A program made the position numbers and the translations under genes. DNA of 64,000 nucleotides, from the NCBI RefSeq assembly GCF_023283845.1, contig NZ_JAKILC010000012.1:1-64000 (forward strand). Reading direction: 5' to 3'. The notes under the pieces are model-generated. The model saw only the letters and a program-made list of their open reading frames with translations, searched no databases and was not told where the DNA came from. This DNA comes from Shewanella marinintestina. GTDB lineage: Bacteria > Pseudomonadota > Gammaproteobacteria > Enterobacterales > Shewanellaceae. This document shows positions 17,760-26,954 of the stretch, piece after piece (the stretch's first letter is position 1; every line of letters begins with the position of its first letter).

Positions 17760-18950
17760 TTAAAGCTCAATCGCCATTGCTGTCGCTTCGCCGCCGCCAA
17801 TACAAAGTGATGCTACGCCGCGCTTAAGGCCGCGAGCTTTTAGGGCATAAATCAACGTCACCAGTAAACGAGCACCTGAGCAACCAATTGGGTGACCCAG
17901 GGCACATGCACCACCGTTAACATTGACTTTATTGGCATCGAGTCCAAGCTCGGAAATCGCGAGCATGGTGACCATGGCAAAGGCTTCATTGATTTCATAC
18001 AAATCAACGTCTTCCTTAGTCCAGTTCACTTTATCGAGAAGTTTGTTCATGGCACCGACTGGCGCAGTGGTAAACATAGAAGGCTCTTGCGCGTGGGTAG
18101 TGTGCCCTTTGATTGTGGCCATCACATTTAGACCTAGCTCTGTGGCTTGGGCACGAGTCATTAGCATTAATGCAGCTGCGCCATCTGAAATTGAACTTGA
18201 GTTGGCGGCTGTAATGGTGCCGTCTTTAGCAAATGCCGGACGCAATGTTGGGATTTTATCTGGGCGCGCGTTACCTGGCTGTTCATCAGTATCAACCACA
18301 ACATCACCACGTCGATTAGCTACTGTGACCGGGGTAATTTCATCGCTAAATGCACCGCTATTAATGGCATTATTGGCTTTTTCTAGTGAGCTTAATGCAA
18401 AGCTGTCCATCTGCTCGCGTGTCAGGTTAAAGTCATCTGCTGTATTTTGCGCAAACGTACCCATTGCACCGCCGGTGTAGGCATCTTCAAGACCATCGAG
18501 GAACATGTGGTCTAGTACTTTACCGTGCCCCATACGCATGCCACCACGCGCTTTATCGAGTAAATACGGTGCTTGGCTCATACTTTCCATACCACCCGCA
18601 ACCACAACGTTGGCGCTGCCCGCTTTAATTAAATCGTGGGCTAACATGACGGTTTTCATACCTGAACCACACACCTTATTAACGGTGGTTGCGCCAACCG
18701 ATAATGGCAACTCTGCACCTAATGTCGCTTGGCGTGCTGGTGCTTGCCCTAAACCTGCTGGGAGTACACACCCCAGCAAGACTTCATCTACCTGCTCACC
18801 GGCTAGACCACTTTGCTGCATTAAGCCTTTAATTGCTGTCGCAGCGAGTTTTGGTGAAGCAACCGTTGATAATGCGCCCTGGAATCCACCCATTGGTGTG
18901 CGCTTTGCGGCAACAATAACAATATCTTGATCTAACTGAACTGAACTCAT
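17760..18950 (-). CDS. thiolase / acetyl-CoA C-acyltransferase
   Basis: This 396-residue thiolase has the acyl-accepting Cys in VNKVCGSGMKTV (near 94), His in NEAFA (near 350) and the second Cys in GGACALGHPIGCSGAR (near 385). It is the first gene of the seven-gene operon, and a LiuR-type palindrome lies about 150 bp upstream. In the isoleucine branch it should cleave 2-methylacetoacetyl-CoA to acetyl-CoA and propionyl-CoA; acetoacetyl-CoA cleavage is also possible. A 680-bp AT-rich gap separates it from the divergent fimbrial regulator. Confidence 0.92.
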   Translation of the reverse strand: MSSVQLDQDIVIVAAKRTPMGGFQGALSTVASPKLAATAIKGLMQQSGLAGEQVDEVLLGCVLPAGLGQAPARQATLGAELPLSVGATTVNKVCGSGMKTVMLAHDLIKAGSANVVVAGGMESMSQAPYLLDKARGGMRMGHGKVLDHMFLDGLEDAYTGGAMGTFAQNTADDFNLTREQMDSFALSSLEKANNAINSGAFSDEITPVTVANRRGDVVVDTDEQPGNARPDKIPTLRPAFAKDGTITAANSSSISDGAAALMLMTRAQATELGLNVMATIKGHTTHAQEPSMFTTAPVGAMNKLLDKVNWTKEDVDLYEINEAFAMVTMLAISELGLDANKVNVNGGACALGHPIGCSGARLLVTLIYALKARGLKRGVASLCIGGGEATAMAIEL

Positions 18951-19630
18951 AATGACTCCGGTAATACGCTAGTTAACCTTTATTAGAATTCATCCAAAGC
19001 TGCGCTAGTTGTAGGGTTTAGCGGCTTCGTTTAGTAACGATTCAGAGGTTATCGCCTAGCTAATATAAATGTGATCTTGCTCAATATTTACCACTCTGAC
19101 GTTTACGCTAACGTAAAGCAAGTGCCCATTGGTCAAATATCTACCAAAGTATGAGCCGAAGTTGTCACTTAAAATTTACAAATAGCAAATCAAGCAAACA
19201 GACTAAAAGCCAAAACTAAAAAGCGTAAACCAGAAAGATTAAGCGGTTTTTTCGTTGTTAGTTTGCCTTAGGTTTAAACATAAATATTTTTAGCTAAAAT
19301 AAAGAACTTAAAATAGAAACAATAAATATTTATTACACGTAAAATTGCGCACGCTAATTTACTTAAGCCTTACAAAAGCTTTCAATTAAACACAAAATAA
19401 CCAATATAAGTGCCAGCCTAAATATGGCAAAAAGAACAAATCATCAATTTACAATCAAGTTCAACATAGAAAGTGACCAAACCAGATAGTTATTACATAT
19501 TAAAATCTTTAAATTACCGTTTTTACAAAATTAAAAACTTAAATCCAGTTTGGTGAACACCATCAAGGAAAAAAACATTTAGAAAAGGCTAAATATGCTC
19601 GCCAGAGTTATTTGAATCAAGGGACAGAAT
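18951..19630. other. AT-rich intergenic region between the valine operon and the fimbrial cluster
   Basis: No gene is visible. The left part carries the LiuR-type site (19102-19117) and presumably the operon promoter. From about 19200 the DNA becomes very AT-rich, with long A and T runs, as is usual upstream of H-NS-silenced surface-structure genes. The promoter for the LuxR-type regulator is expected near its right end, but I cannot place it. Confidence 0.5.
19102..19117 (-). promoter_or_regulatory. probable LiuR operator for the valine/isoleucine operon
   Basis: TTTACGCTAACGTAAA is a 16-bp palindrome apart from its central bases. The same pattern, TTTACCTTTACGTAAA, lies at 39879-39894 before the liuR operon encoded in this window. 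A shared site at two branched-chain catabolic operons fits LiuR, whose known motif in gammaproteobacteria is of this TTTACG-N4-CGTAAA type. Confidence 0.7.
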
Positions 19631-20302
19631 ATGAATAGCCAAAAGGGAAAACTCTTATATATAGTATCGACAAATCAAGCTTGGAAAGAGGTTGTATTGG
19701 CGATTCTTGCTTCAGGATTTGATTCAAAAACAATTGTTGAAACTAAAAATACAGATAACCTTTGGGATCTATCGTCTGAATCTATTGTGATAGTCGATAA
19801 ATCTAGCTTAGCGCCCCCGCTACTATCAGATATATCCCCACCTCAACGTGGAGGCCACTGGCTTATTGTCAACGCTGGCGCTGCTGATGAGGCAAACATC
19901 TCTAGCATTATATCTTTAGGATTCTCAGGATTAATCACCACTGAATTCACTCTAGAAATGCTCACTCGTGCTATACGCACCATCCAGAAAAACCAACTAT
20001 GGTTTAGCCGTGATGCTATGTCTCTAGCATTAAAGGTTCTAGTACAATCAGCGGATAACTGCCAAAACTCATTAAATGACTTGGGGGCTAAATACACGCT
20101 TTCATGTAGAGAGAAACAGGTGTTTTTCCACCTTTTGAATGGCAGCAGTAATAAAGAAATCGCCAATCAACTGCACCTTAGCCCTAGTACAATTAAATGC
20201 CATGTATCAAGTATCTTATTAAAGACAGGCAAACGTAGCCGGTCACAAATAAACATGCTTTTAATGGATACAGAAAATAATAACCAAACCAGAATCAATT
20301 AA
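19631..20302 (+). CDS. LuxR/CsgD-type transcriptional regulator of the fimbrial cluster
   Basis: The 223-residue protein has a C-terminal LuxR helix-turn-helix (LSCREKQVFFHLLNGSSNKEIANQLHLSPSTIKCHVSSILLKTGKRSR, near 156-203). Its N-terminal receiver-like half lacks a clear acidic pocket and phosphoacceptor Asp, as in CsgD-type regulators. It precedes a chaperone-usher operon on the same strand, about 160 nt upstream of the pilin start, so it probably controls the fimbriae. CsgD-like or other surface-attachment roles are inference from context. Confidence 0.8.
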   Translation: MNSQKGKLLYIVSTNQAWKEVVLAILASGFDSKTIVETKNTDNLWDLSSESIVIVDKSSLAPPLLSDISPPQRGGHWLIVNAGAADEANISSIISLGFSGLITTEFTLEMLTRAIRTIQKNQLWFSRDAMSLALKVLVQSADNCQNSLNDLGAKYTLSCREKQVFFHLLNGSSNKEIANQLHLSPSTIKCHVSSILLKTGKRSRSQINMLLMDTENNNQTRIN

Positions 20303-20461
20303 TCCCAGTCTAAATTAGTTAAATGACTAAGAACTAACCTAGTTAGGTCTAAATTAGTTCTCCAATAACGATTAACTAGCCCATTGGTCGATACTAATAC
20401 TACCTCTAAATGTATATCTTTTATTCGTCAAAACATAATTCATAATCCATTGGAGAATAAA

Positions 20462-20989
20462 ATGAAAACTTTAGTTGGTGGTGTAGCGGTAGCTTTACTT
20501 TTTTCTGCTGGTGTAGCTGCAAATAATTGGTCAAGCAACCCTGACGAACATCCGGACGGCGCAACACAATTTTATGTAAACCTAACGGGCGAAATTCCAC
20601 AGCGCTGTTATATGCATTCAACACAAGATCGTTCTATTGAGTTAGATGTAAAAACTCCATATGAAGCAGCAAGTGAGTTCAAATTCCAAGCTTGGTGTAA
20701 TAACGATAACTCAAAAGGCACGTTAGTCGTTGGCGCACAAGCATTTAAAAATAGCAATGGCGTTGATGTAATCCCTCTTGAAGTCTCATTTAATGGTACT
20801 TCTGGCACCATTGACGCGAAAAATAACGCCAATAATAGCCATGCGATTGAAGTCGGTATGAATGTGAGCAATAGCACCGATGGCCGTTTAAGTGCAGACA
20901 AAACTCTAAAAATTAAGCCTGTGATTAATGGCTGGGAAAAAGCTGGTGAATACCAAACGTCAATGTACGTAGCGCTTTACCCAAGATAA
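20462..20989 (+). CDS. major fimbrial subunit (pilin) of a chaperone-usher system
   Basis: The start at 20462 is chosen because GGAG sits seven nucleotides before it and the protein begins with a clean signal peptide (MKTLVGGVAVALLFSAGVAA). An in-frame ATG at 20384 would put a polar stretch ahead of it. The mature part is about 155 residues with a single Cys pair (CYMHS...AWC, near 51 and 80 of the precursor), a common pilin disulfide, and a beta-rich C-terminus ending AGEYQTSMYVALYPR. Its position ahead of chaperone, usher and tip genes makes it the main subunit. Class within the chaperone-usher families is uncertain. Confidence 0.8.
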   Translation: MKTLVGGVAVALLFSAGVAANNWSSNPDEHPDGATQFYVNLTGEIPQRCYMHSTQDRSIELDVKTPYEAASEFKFQAWCNNDNSKGTLVVGAQAFKNSNGVDVIPLEVSFNGTSGTIDAKNNANNSHAIEVGMNVSNSTDGRLSADKTLKIKPVINGWEKAGEYQTSMYVALYPR

Positions 20990-21050
20990 ATAATGATTGT
21001 TTTGTTGTGATTTATAGCGACACGGGGCCTTTGGCCCCACTTGAGGACTT

Positions 21051-21743
21051 ATGCGGATTTTCTTCTTTCTAATACTTTTTCTATCCCATCCAATGGCCTA
21101 TGCCTTTGAACTATTTCCTATGGTGAGTTTTTTTTCACCACAAGGCAGTAAGAGTGAGCAGTTTTTTCAAGTTAATAACACCACAGAGCAAGCTTTACCG
21201 TTAGAGGTTTTTGTTAAACAAAGACAAGTCTCAACTGGCGATAGAGAGCAACTTGCCGACACTGAGGATTTCTTTGTCTTTCCTCCGCAAGTACTTATTC
21301 CACCCAAAAGTACTCAGATGGTCAAAGTAAAATATATCGGCAACTTAGTCGACACCGCCCAATCCTACCGTGTTGTCTTTAGCCAACTACCTATTAAGGA
21401 TGATGTAGAGCAAAGCAGTATCAAGATGTTATTTCAAATCGGTGCTTTAGTGTTTGTTTCGCCAGATAATGTGTTTAACACAATAAGTGCTGATATTAAT
21501 TATCAAGGTAATATTCCGACGTCGATGAAGCTTGCTAATACAGGGGACGGCATTGTTATTATTCCGCAGCTGTCGTTTGAAGTAAAAAGCGAGCAGGCTA
21601 CACACAATTGGAAATGGCAAGATATTCAACACCTCTTGCAACAACAATATTTAGTACCTGGTGAATCGGTTGATATTGCTATGGACACTTTGCTCTCGCC
21701 AAAAGACAGCCAAGCAAAGGTGGATATAAAGGAAAACCGGTGA
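21051..21743 (+). CDS. periplasmic pilus chaperone
   Basis: This 230-residue protein has a signal peptide (MRIFFFLILFLSHPMAYA) and two immunoglobulin-like domains. The N-terminal one has FELFPMVSFFSPQGSKSEQFFQVNN and FVFPPQVLIPPKSTQMVKVKY, the region that donates the G1 strand. RVVFSQLP follows, as in chaperones of the non-classical (alternate) chaperone-usher branch. It should stabilise pilin subunits by donor-strand complementation. It overlaps the usher gene by four bases (GTGA), indicating translational coupling. Confidence 0.88.
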   Translation: MRIFFFLILFLSHPMAYAFELFPMVSFFSPQGSKSEQFFQVNNTTEQALPLEVFVKQRQVSTGDREQLADTEDFFVFPPQVLIPPKSTQMVKVKYIGNLVDTAQSYRVVFSQLPIKDDVEQSSIKMLFQIGALVFVSPDNVFNTISADINYQGNIPTSMKLANTGDGIVIIPQLSFEVKSEQATHNWKWQDIQHLLQQQYLVPGESVDIAMDTLLSPKDSQAKVDIKENR

Positions 21744-24184
21744 CAAGCGTTAGCTCATCACTGCCATTATGGCTAAGTTTTTCAGTTGCATTGCTTCTCC
21801 CTATAAAGTCTTTTGCAATGAGCTTCTCGTTACCTCTCGAAATTGAAGGCCGAGAGATTGGAACTATCCCGGTAAACCTAAATGGCACTGAAGTCGAATC
21901 GGTTTCGTTTAATTCTTTAAAGTCATTGCTTGGCCGTAGAATTACCGATGAGATTTGGCAAAGTTTATCCATACCCAATGAAAACGATAAGCAGATGGTT
22001 GCTCTCAGCCTCTTAGCAGAAAAAGGCTTAGATGTAACCTTTAACTCTTCGACTTTAACCTTAGATCTGAAAATTTCGCCTGAAGCTTTTGGCCAATATG
22101 ACGTCGACTTCAGTGATCAGTTCAACTCCTTTGTCCCCTCAAAAAGTGGCAGTTTTAGCTGGCTTAACAGCATTAATTTTAACCATACTGAAAGCTGGGA
22201 GCCAAAGACAAGCAGTCGCTTCTCAACCGCTGACTGGCTGGCACAGATGAACTTTGGTGGCGCAAATGGACTCAATGTGACACTGGCCAACCACCTCGAA
22301 GCCTCAGATAACGATACAAATCTCTTACGAGGAGAATGGACCGCTTTTTACGATAGACCCAGCGCTCCATTTCGAGTCGCAATGGGTGATGTTGAGTCTG
22401 GAGCGAGTGCTTCTGGTCACCTTTCTGGTACCAGTTTAGGTGGCTTTTCAATAAAAAGTGATTATGCACAATTACAACCCGATCGGGTTATCGGTCCTAA
22501 TAATAATCAGGAGTTAATCCTTAAAGAAAGTGCCGAGGTTGAAATCACTGTAAACGGACAAATCATTTTCAGTGGCCGCCAAGAAGCCGGTCGCTTTAAC
22601 CTCAATAATTTGCCAATGACCAATGGCGCCAATGACATTATCGTTAATGTCACCTATCTATCAGGAAAGACTGAACGATTTGTATTTAGCCAGTTTTATA
22701 ACAATAAGCTACTAAACGAGGACATGCTCGATTTCGGATTGACCGCAGGTGCGCCCTCAATCTATGCAGAAAATGGTGTCGAGTATTTAGATACTTGGAC
22801 TGTGATTGGCTTCGCTGAATATGGCGTGTCGTCTTGGTTAACACTTGGCATTAACGGCGCTGTAGCACAGTACGGCCAAATCTTAGGTGCAACGGCTACA
22901 TTTGGTTCCTCTTGGGGCAACCTTTCTAGCCGCTTATCCTTTAGCAACCTCGAAGATACAGGTATAGGCAATGTGGTCTCCTTTACATTTGAAAGCACTG
23001 TTGCTGGTAATTCTAACAACGCACCAAATCTTAGATTAAGTGCTGACTTTTCAGACTCATTTACTTCAACTCCTTGGGATAAAGAAATTTTAGCAACCTC
23101 ATATGAACGCTATTTAGCCAATTACGTATGGGTGATTAATAACGCATGGGACACCACGATTTCAGGATCGTATTACAAAGATACCCATGACGTTGAACAG
23201 AGCAATATGTCAATGACTATGAACTGGAGACTAGGCGACTGGACTTTAGGCTCTGGTGTTAACTATAACGACAACAACACCTATGAAAATGCAGATATTG
23301 AGTACTTTATCACCCTTGATTGGAGACGCTCAAATACCCAAAATAAACCTAATTTAGCTGCAAACTATCATAGTGTGAATAACTATGCTCGGCTAGAGGC
23401 AAGTAAAACCAGTAACGATAGAGTCGGTAGTTTTGGCTACAGAGCAAAGGCTGAGTACGAAGATGGGCGCGATAGCCAAAATGCTCAGTTCGATTACACA
23501 GCAAACCGCCTCAGAGTCGAAGTTGAAGTAGAGCGAAATAACAGTAACACCAACGCCAATAGCGAGGCATCCTATTCAGCGTCAATAAGAGGAAATACAG
23601 CTATTGGCCTTGTTGATGGGCAAGTAGGCTGGGGACGTGCGCAAGACGGACCATTTATTATCTCGAAACTGCATCCCTCATTATCACAACAGCAAGTCAT
23701 GCTTGGTATAGATCAAAAACATGACTATGAAGCCTCTGGCACTTCAATGATAGGCGCGCTCTTATCACTGGATGTACCTTATATTGACAATGTTATAGAT
23801 CTTAATGTACCAGATGCTCCCATTGGTTATGACTGGGGAGAAAGCCGATTAACCGTTTCACCTGGCGCCACGACCGGCCACTTTTTCATGATTGGTTCAA
23901 ATAGCTCATATACCGCAAAGGGTATATTAAAAGCGAGCAATGGTGAGCCGATATCATACCTGCAAGGCACTATTTCGGGTGAAGGGATCAGCTTACCTTT
24001 CTTCACCAATAAATCTGGTCGGTTCTATATCCAAGGTATAGGTCCGGGCGAATATGTCATAACGATTTCGAGTGACAATTTTAAGCCTAGTACTTTGGTC
24101 ATTGACCAGGTCGATAGTCATTTAATCGAACTAGGTACACTCAACATCACGTGTATTAAGGAGAACTGCGATGAAAGTTTGTAG
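21740..24184 (+). CDS. outer-membrane fimbrial usher
   Basis: The 814-residue precursor starts with GTG overlapping the chaperone stop. It has a signal peptide, an N-terminal subunit-targeting domain (FSLPLEIEGREIGTIPVNLNG), a long beta-barrel with alternating hydrophobic strands, a plug-like segment near residues 255-320 (ELILKESAEVEITVNG, GRFNLNNLP) and a C-terminal domain with beta-sandwich character (ASNGEPISYLQGTISGEGISLPFFTNKSGRFYIQGIGPGEYVITI). It polymerises subunits and secretes them through the outer membrane. It is somewhat shorter than FimD-type ushers, in keeping with the alternate branch. Confidence 0.88.
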   Translation: MTSVSSSLPLWLSFSVALLLPIKSFAMSFSLPLEIEGREIGTIPVNLNGTEVESVSFNSLKSLLGRRITDEIWQSLSIPNENDKQMVALSLLAEKGLDVTFNSSTLTLDLKISPEAFGQYDVDFSDQFNSFVPSKSGSFSWLNSINFNHTESWEPKTSSRFSTADWLAQMNFGGANGLNVTLANHLEASDNDTNLLRGEWTAFYDRPSAPFRVAMGDVESGASASGHLSGTSLGGFSIKSDYAQLQPDRVIGPNNNQELILKESAEVEITVNGQIIFSGRQEAGRFNLNNLPMTNGANDIIVNVTYLSGKTERFVFSQFYNNKLLNEDMLDFGLTAGAPSIYAENGVEYLDTWTVIGFAEYGVSSWLTLGINGAVAQYGQILGATATFGSSWGNLSSRLSFSNLEDTGIGNVVSFTFESTVAGNSNNAPNLRLSADFSDSFTSTPWDKEILATSYERYLANYVWVINNAWDTTISGSYYKDTHDVEQSNMSMTMNWRLGDWTLGSGVNYNDNNTYENADIEYFITLDWRRSNTQNKPNLAANYHSVNNYARLEASKTSNDRVGSFGYRAKAEYEDGRDSQNAQFDYTANRLRVEVEVERNNSNTNANSEASYSASIRGNTAIGLVDGQVGWGRAQDGPFIISKLHPSLSQQQVMLGIDQKHDYEASGTSMIGALLSLDVPYIDNVIDLNVPDAPIGYDWGESRLTVSPGATTGHFFMIGSNSSYTAKGILKASNGEPISYLQGTISGEGISLPFFTNKSGRFYIQGIGPGEYVITISSDNFKPSTLVIDQVDSHLIELGTLNITCIKENCDESL

Positions 24185-25070
24185 CTTCAAAAATAAGATC
24201 TTAATGCTGGCGATATCTTGCATTGTTTTTGCTAATGTATCGCATGCACAATCTGATGAAGGCTCAGCTATATGTGATGGAAACTGGCATATAGAGTTAA
24301 AAACACAATCTGCGACTTCAGAAAAAAAAGGTCAACGCGGAGTGTGGATCCCAGGCACAATTTATCTTGATAGAGCATTAGCATTATGTGCTAAAGAAGT
24401 TGTGATAAAACAGCCAAAAGGTGGCGAGCCTCAACTTCGTGGAACTACGTCACTACATAGATATGAGTTAAAAAACACTTCACGCCAGTCAATCGATACA
24501 ACTGGTAGAAACAACTATGTTTTGCCTGTATTAGGTCAACGAAAAATCAATTTATGGGCCTATATACCAAATGGATATGATTTTTATCCTGGCGCTTATC
24601 AAGGCATATTAGATGTTGAACTTAAGAGCGATATCGATACCATTATATCGACGAGTAGCTACTCTTTTAACTATCAAGTTTCCCCTTATGTTCGTGCCAA
24701 AATAGCCAATAGCAATGATAGTTGGTTACCCGCTACAGGCACTTCTGTGAGAGTGGACCTAGGCAATTTAACCCAACAAAACCGTAAAGAGCTGCCGCTT
24801 TTTATTGAGAGCAATAGCTATGTCGGCGTATCAATGTCATCTTTGAACAATGGTCACCTTGTTAACGTCACCAATAAGAAAAACAAGGTACCCTATCAAC
24901 TCTTGTTTAGAGGCCAACAAGTTAACCTAATTAACGAGGCAGAATTTAACATCAACAATCGCCTTTTAAATGGTCAAAAAATGCCGATATCGTTTCAAAA
25001 CACCCCAAAGCCTTTTGCAAGAGCCGGTTATTATGAAGATATTATTACCATTAATTTATTCGCTAAGTAG
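24171..25070 (+). CDS. fimbrial tip / adhesin subunit, two pilin-like domains
   Basis: The 299-residue precursor has a signal peptide cleaved near residue 26 (VSHAQSDEG) and overlaps the usher gene by 14 nt behind AAGGAG. Two domains each end in a G-x-Y-x-(D/G) beta-strand motif: FYPGAYQGILDVEL near 143-156 and ARAGYYEDIITINLFAK at the very C-terminus. A lectin-like first domain followed by a pilin domain would suit a tip adhesin. No ligand can be inferred. It is the last gene of the cluster, followed by a bidirectional terminator. Confidence 0.72.
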   Translation: MKVCSFKNKILMLAISCIVFANVSHAQSDEGSAICDGNWHIELKTQSATSEKKGQRGVWIPGTIYLDRALALCAKEVVIKQPKGGEPQLRGTTSLHRYELKNTSRQSIDTTGRNNYVLPVLGQRKINLWAYIPNGYDFYPGAYQGILDVELKSDIDTIISTSSYSFNYQVSPYVRAKIANSNDSWLPATGTSVRVDLGNLTQQNRKELPLFIESNSYVGVSMSSLNNGHLVNVTNKKNKVPYQLLFRGQQVNLINEAEFNINNRLLNGQKMPISFQNTPKPFARAGYYEDIITINLFAK

Positions 25071-25197
25071 CCCTTTATAGCAAAGGAATGATAAAAGGCG
25101 TTGAGCTATCGCTATGTTCAATGCCTTGCAAAAGCGTGAATATATAAAACACTAATAATCAAAATCTTAAACTAGGCTTCAGCGAATAATACACATT

Positions 25198-25237
25198 AAA
25201 AAATGCCAATATTTAACAATTATATTGGCATTTGTTT
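25198..25237. terminator. bidirectional terminator between fimbrial cluster and metA
   Basis: AAATGCCAATAT pairs with ATATTGGCATTT across a short loop, with A and T tracts on the flanks. It serves the convergent tip gene and metA. Confidence 0.85.
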
Positions 25238-25263
25238 TATCCGGCATTAGCCCAACGGCTCCT

Positions 25264-26202
25264 CTATGATTCCCAAGGTGTGATACCACTCATGTCATCA
25301 AGATTATAAGGTGTTAGCTGGTAAACATAATAGTTAAGCCAATTACTAACCAGCAAACTACCATGGCTATGCCAACGAGCTATAGGTGCTTTATTTGGGT
25401 CGTTATCCGTAAAGTAATTCAGTGGGATTTCAGGGTTTAGCCCTTGAGCTAAATCCCTTAAGAACTCATCTTTTAAGGTCGACTTTTGATATTCAGGGTG
25501 GCCCATTACAAACAAGTTTCGATTACTTTTACTTAGCACCATATAGGCACCAGCAGTATCGGATTCAGTTAATACCTGTAATTGTGGATGAGCGCGTAGA
25601 TTCTCAACATCCATCTCTGCAAAACGCGAATGCGGGGCAAAAAACTCATCATCAAAACCGCGCAATAAAGGATAATGCTCAGTCGTACGTTTATGGGTAA
25701 ATACACCTGAACGTTTTGTCGTCAGCAATTTTCGATTTAAACCATATAAATGGTACAAAGCAGCGTGAGCAGCCCAACATAAGAAAAGCACAGAGGTGAC
25801 ATGTAACTGTGACCAATCGATAATTTCGCGAATGTGATCCCAATAAGAGACGTCTTCAAACTCGACTTGGCCAAGTGGTGCTCCCGTTATAATCAAGCCG
25901 TCATAGTTTTTATGGCGAACTTGTTCAAAGTCGCGATAAAAATTGTTCATGTGATCAATCGATACATGCTTAGATTCTTTATCATGAATACGTAGCAAAT
26001 CAACATCAACCTGCAGCGGGGTATTACCTAAAAGACGTAGCAGCTGAGTTTCGGTTTCAATCTTGTTAGGCATTAAATTAAGAATTAATACCTTCATAGG
26101 ACGAATATCTTGATTCGCAGCCCGAGTTTCAGACATAACAAAGATATTCTCAGATTCCAAGATTTCTGCCGCTGGCAGGTTATCGGGAATTTTGACCGGC
26201 AT
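25264..26202 (-). CDS. metA: homoserine O-succinyltransferase
   Basis: This 312-residue cytoplasmic enzyme commits homoserine to methionine synthesis. The nucleophilic Cys is in [18 protein letters not shown] (near 142), the substrate Lys/Glu region in [20 protein letters not shown] (near 110-122), and His/Glu in FVMGHPEYQ (near 235). The N-terminus ([15 protein letters not shown]) is typical of MetA. It is preceded by a hairpin that includes its ribosome-binding site, and by a lipoprotein gene that carries MetJ-like boxes 500 bp upstream. The two may be one transcript. Confidence 0.96.
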   Translation of the reverse strand: MPVKIPDNLPAAEILESENIFVMSETRAANQDIRPMKVLILNLMPNKIETETQLLRLLGNTPLQVDVDLLRIHDKESKHVSIDHMNNFYRDFEQVRHKNYDGLIITGAPLGQVEFEDVSYWDHIREIIDWSQLHVTSVLFLCWAAHAALYHLYGLNRKLLTTKRSGVFTHKRTTEHYPLLRGFDDEFFAPHSRFAEMDVENLRAHPQLQVLTESDTAGAYMVLSKSNRNLFVMGHPEYQKSTLKDEFLRDLAQGLNPEIPLNYFTDNDPNKAPIARWHSHGSLLVSNWLNYYVYQLTPYNLDDMSGITPWES

Positions 26203-26208
26203 AACAAC

Positions 26209-26249
26209 GCGCCTCTTTTCTAATATGACAACCGATCAGAAAGAGGCGC
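26209..26249 (-). promoter_or_regulatory. hairpin covering the metA ribosome-binding site
   Basis: On the - strand GCGCCTCTTTCT (26249-26238) pairs with AGAAAAGAGGCGC (26221-26209) with one bulged base and a 16-nt loop. The GAGG in the right arm is the best ribosome-binding site for metA, about nine nucleotides from its ATG. There is no T-tract, so this is more likely translational control than termination. Confidence 0.65.
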
Positions 26250-26275
26250 AAAGCATACACTAAGGTGTTGCGGAG

Positions 26276-26677
26276 TTAGTGCGCCACTTTCTGCACTAAA
26301 ACTGACATGGGCTTGCTTGAGTCCAAATCAATTCGGTAAGACTGTGTATTAATGAACATCAATTTATCGTCAAGGCTGATACGTGCACCAATGCTGTAGG
26401 TATGGCCGTCTTCAAACTGATCTCTGTTAATTAAAAACTGAAAAGGTGTCGGTGTACTGACGTCGTTTCTTTCAAACTCAGCAATCACTTCAGCGGGTGC
26501 ATCTGCTAACGAAACATCCTGAACTTGCACTGTAATCACTGCATTTTCAGGTAGCATTATGCGCTCCTTGTACCAAACCTCACCTTGGATCTCCACCACT
26601 GCATTTGATGTTGCACAACCAGTCAACATGCTTGCTGCTACCGCTAAAGGTAATAAAGGTTTTAACCACTGTTTCAT
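26276..26677 (-). CDS. YbaY-like small lipoprotein
   Basis: The protein is 133 residues with a lipobox (MLTGCATS; Cys near 21). It has a single beta-sandwich domain of the YbaY/META-like type (VEIQGEVWYKERIMLPENAVITVQVQDVSLADAPAEVIAE; PTPFQFLIN; SIGARISLDDKLMFINTQSYRI). It is paralogous to the lipoprotein at 32162. Three MetJ-like boxes lie 25-48 bp before its start and metA follows on the same strand after 73 nt. It is probably anchored in the outer or inner membrane; its function is not known. Confidence 0.85.
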   Translation of the reverse strand: MKQWLKPLLPLAVAASMLTGCATSNAVVEIQGEVWYKERIMLPENAVITVQVQDVSLADAPAEVIAEFERNDVSTPTPFQFLINRDQFEDGHTYSIGARISLDDKLMFINTQSYRIDLDSSKPMSVLVQKVAH

Positions 26678-26701
26678 TTTTATGCTCCTAATAATACATC
26701 A

Positions 26702-26725
26702 AGACTTCTAGAAGTCTATATGTCT
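26702..26725 (-). promoter_or_regulatory. probable MetJ operator, three adjacent met boxes
   Basis: AGACTTCT, AGAAGTCT and ATATGTCT follow one another without gap. The first two match the 8-bp met box AGACGTCT in seven positions, the third in fewer. Tandem met boxes are what MetJ dimers bind. The site is upstream of the lipoprotein gene that leads into metA. Confidence 0.65.
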
Positions 26726-26954
26726 GAACTTGAAATTTTTGCAGTTAACTATCAAATTTTTAATGCTGCCAAATTATGTTAGTAACTGATTTTATAAAGT
26801 TGACGAAATTAACAAAAATTTTAACTACCGTCAGATTAATCGCTCGGGAGTAAAATGCATTCTCACTATCCGTGTCACAGCAACGGACAATTAATCTTGT
26901 TCTAATACACTTATCTTTCTATGATAAGTTACCTATTCGAAGTCGAATACCCAT

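Noticed and set aside
17923..18480. Long + strand open frame of 185 codons opposite the thiolase
   Set aside because: Antisense shadow of a conserved enzyme; no ribosome-binding site or domain.
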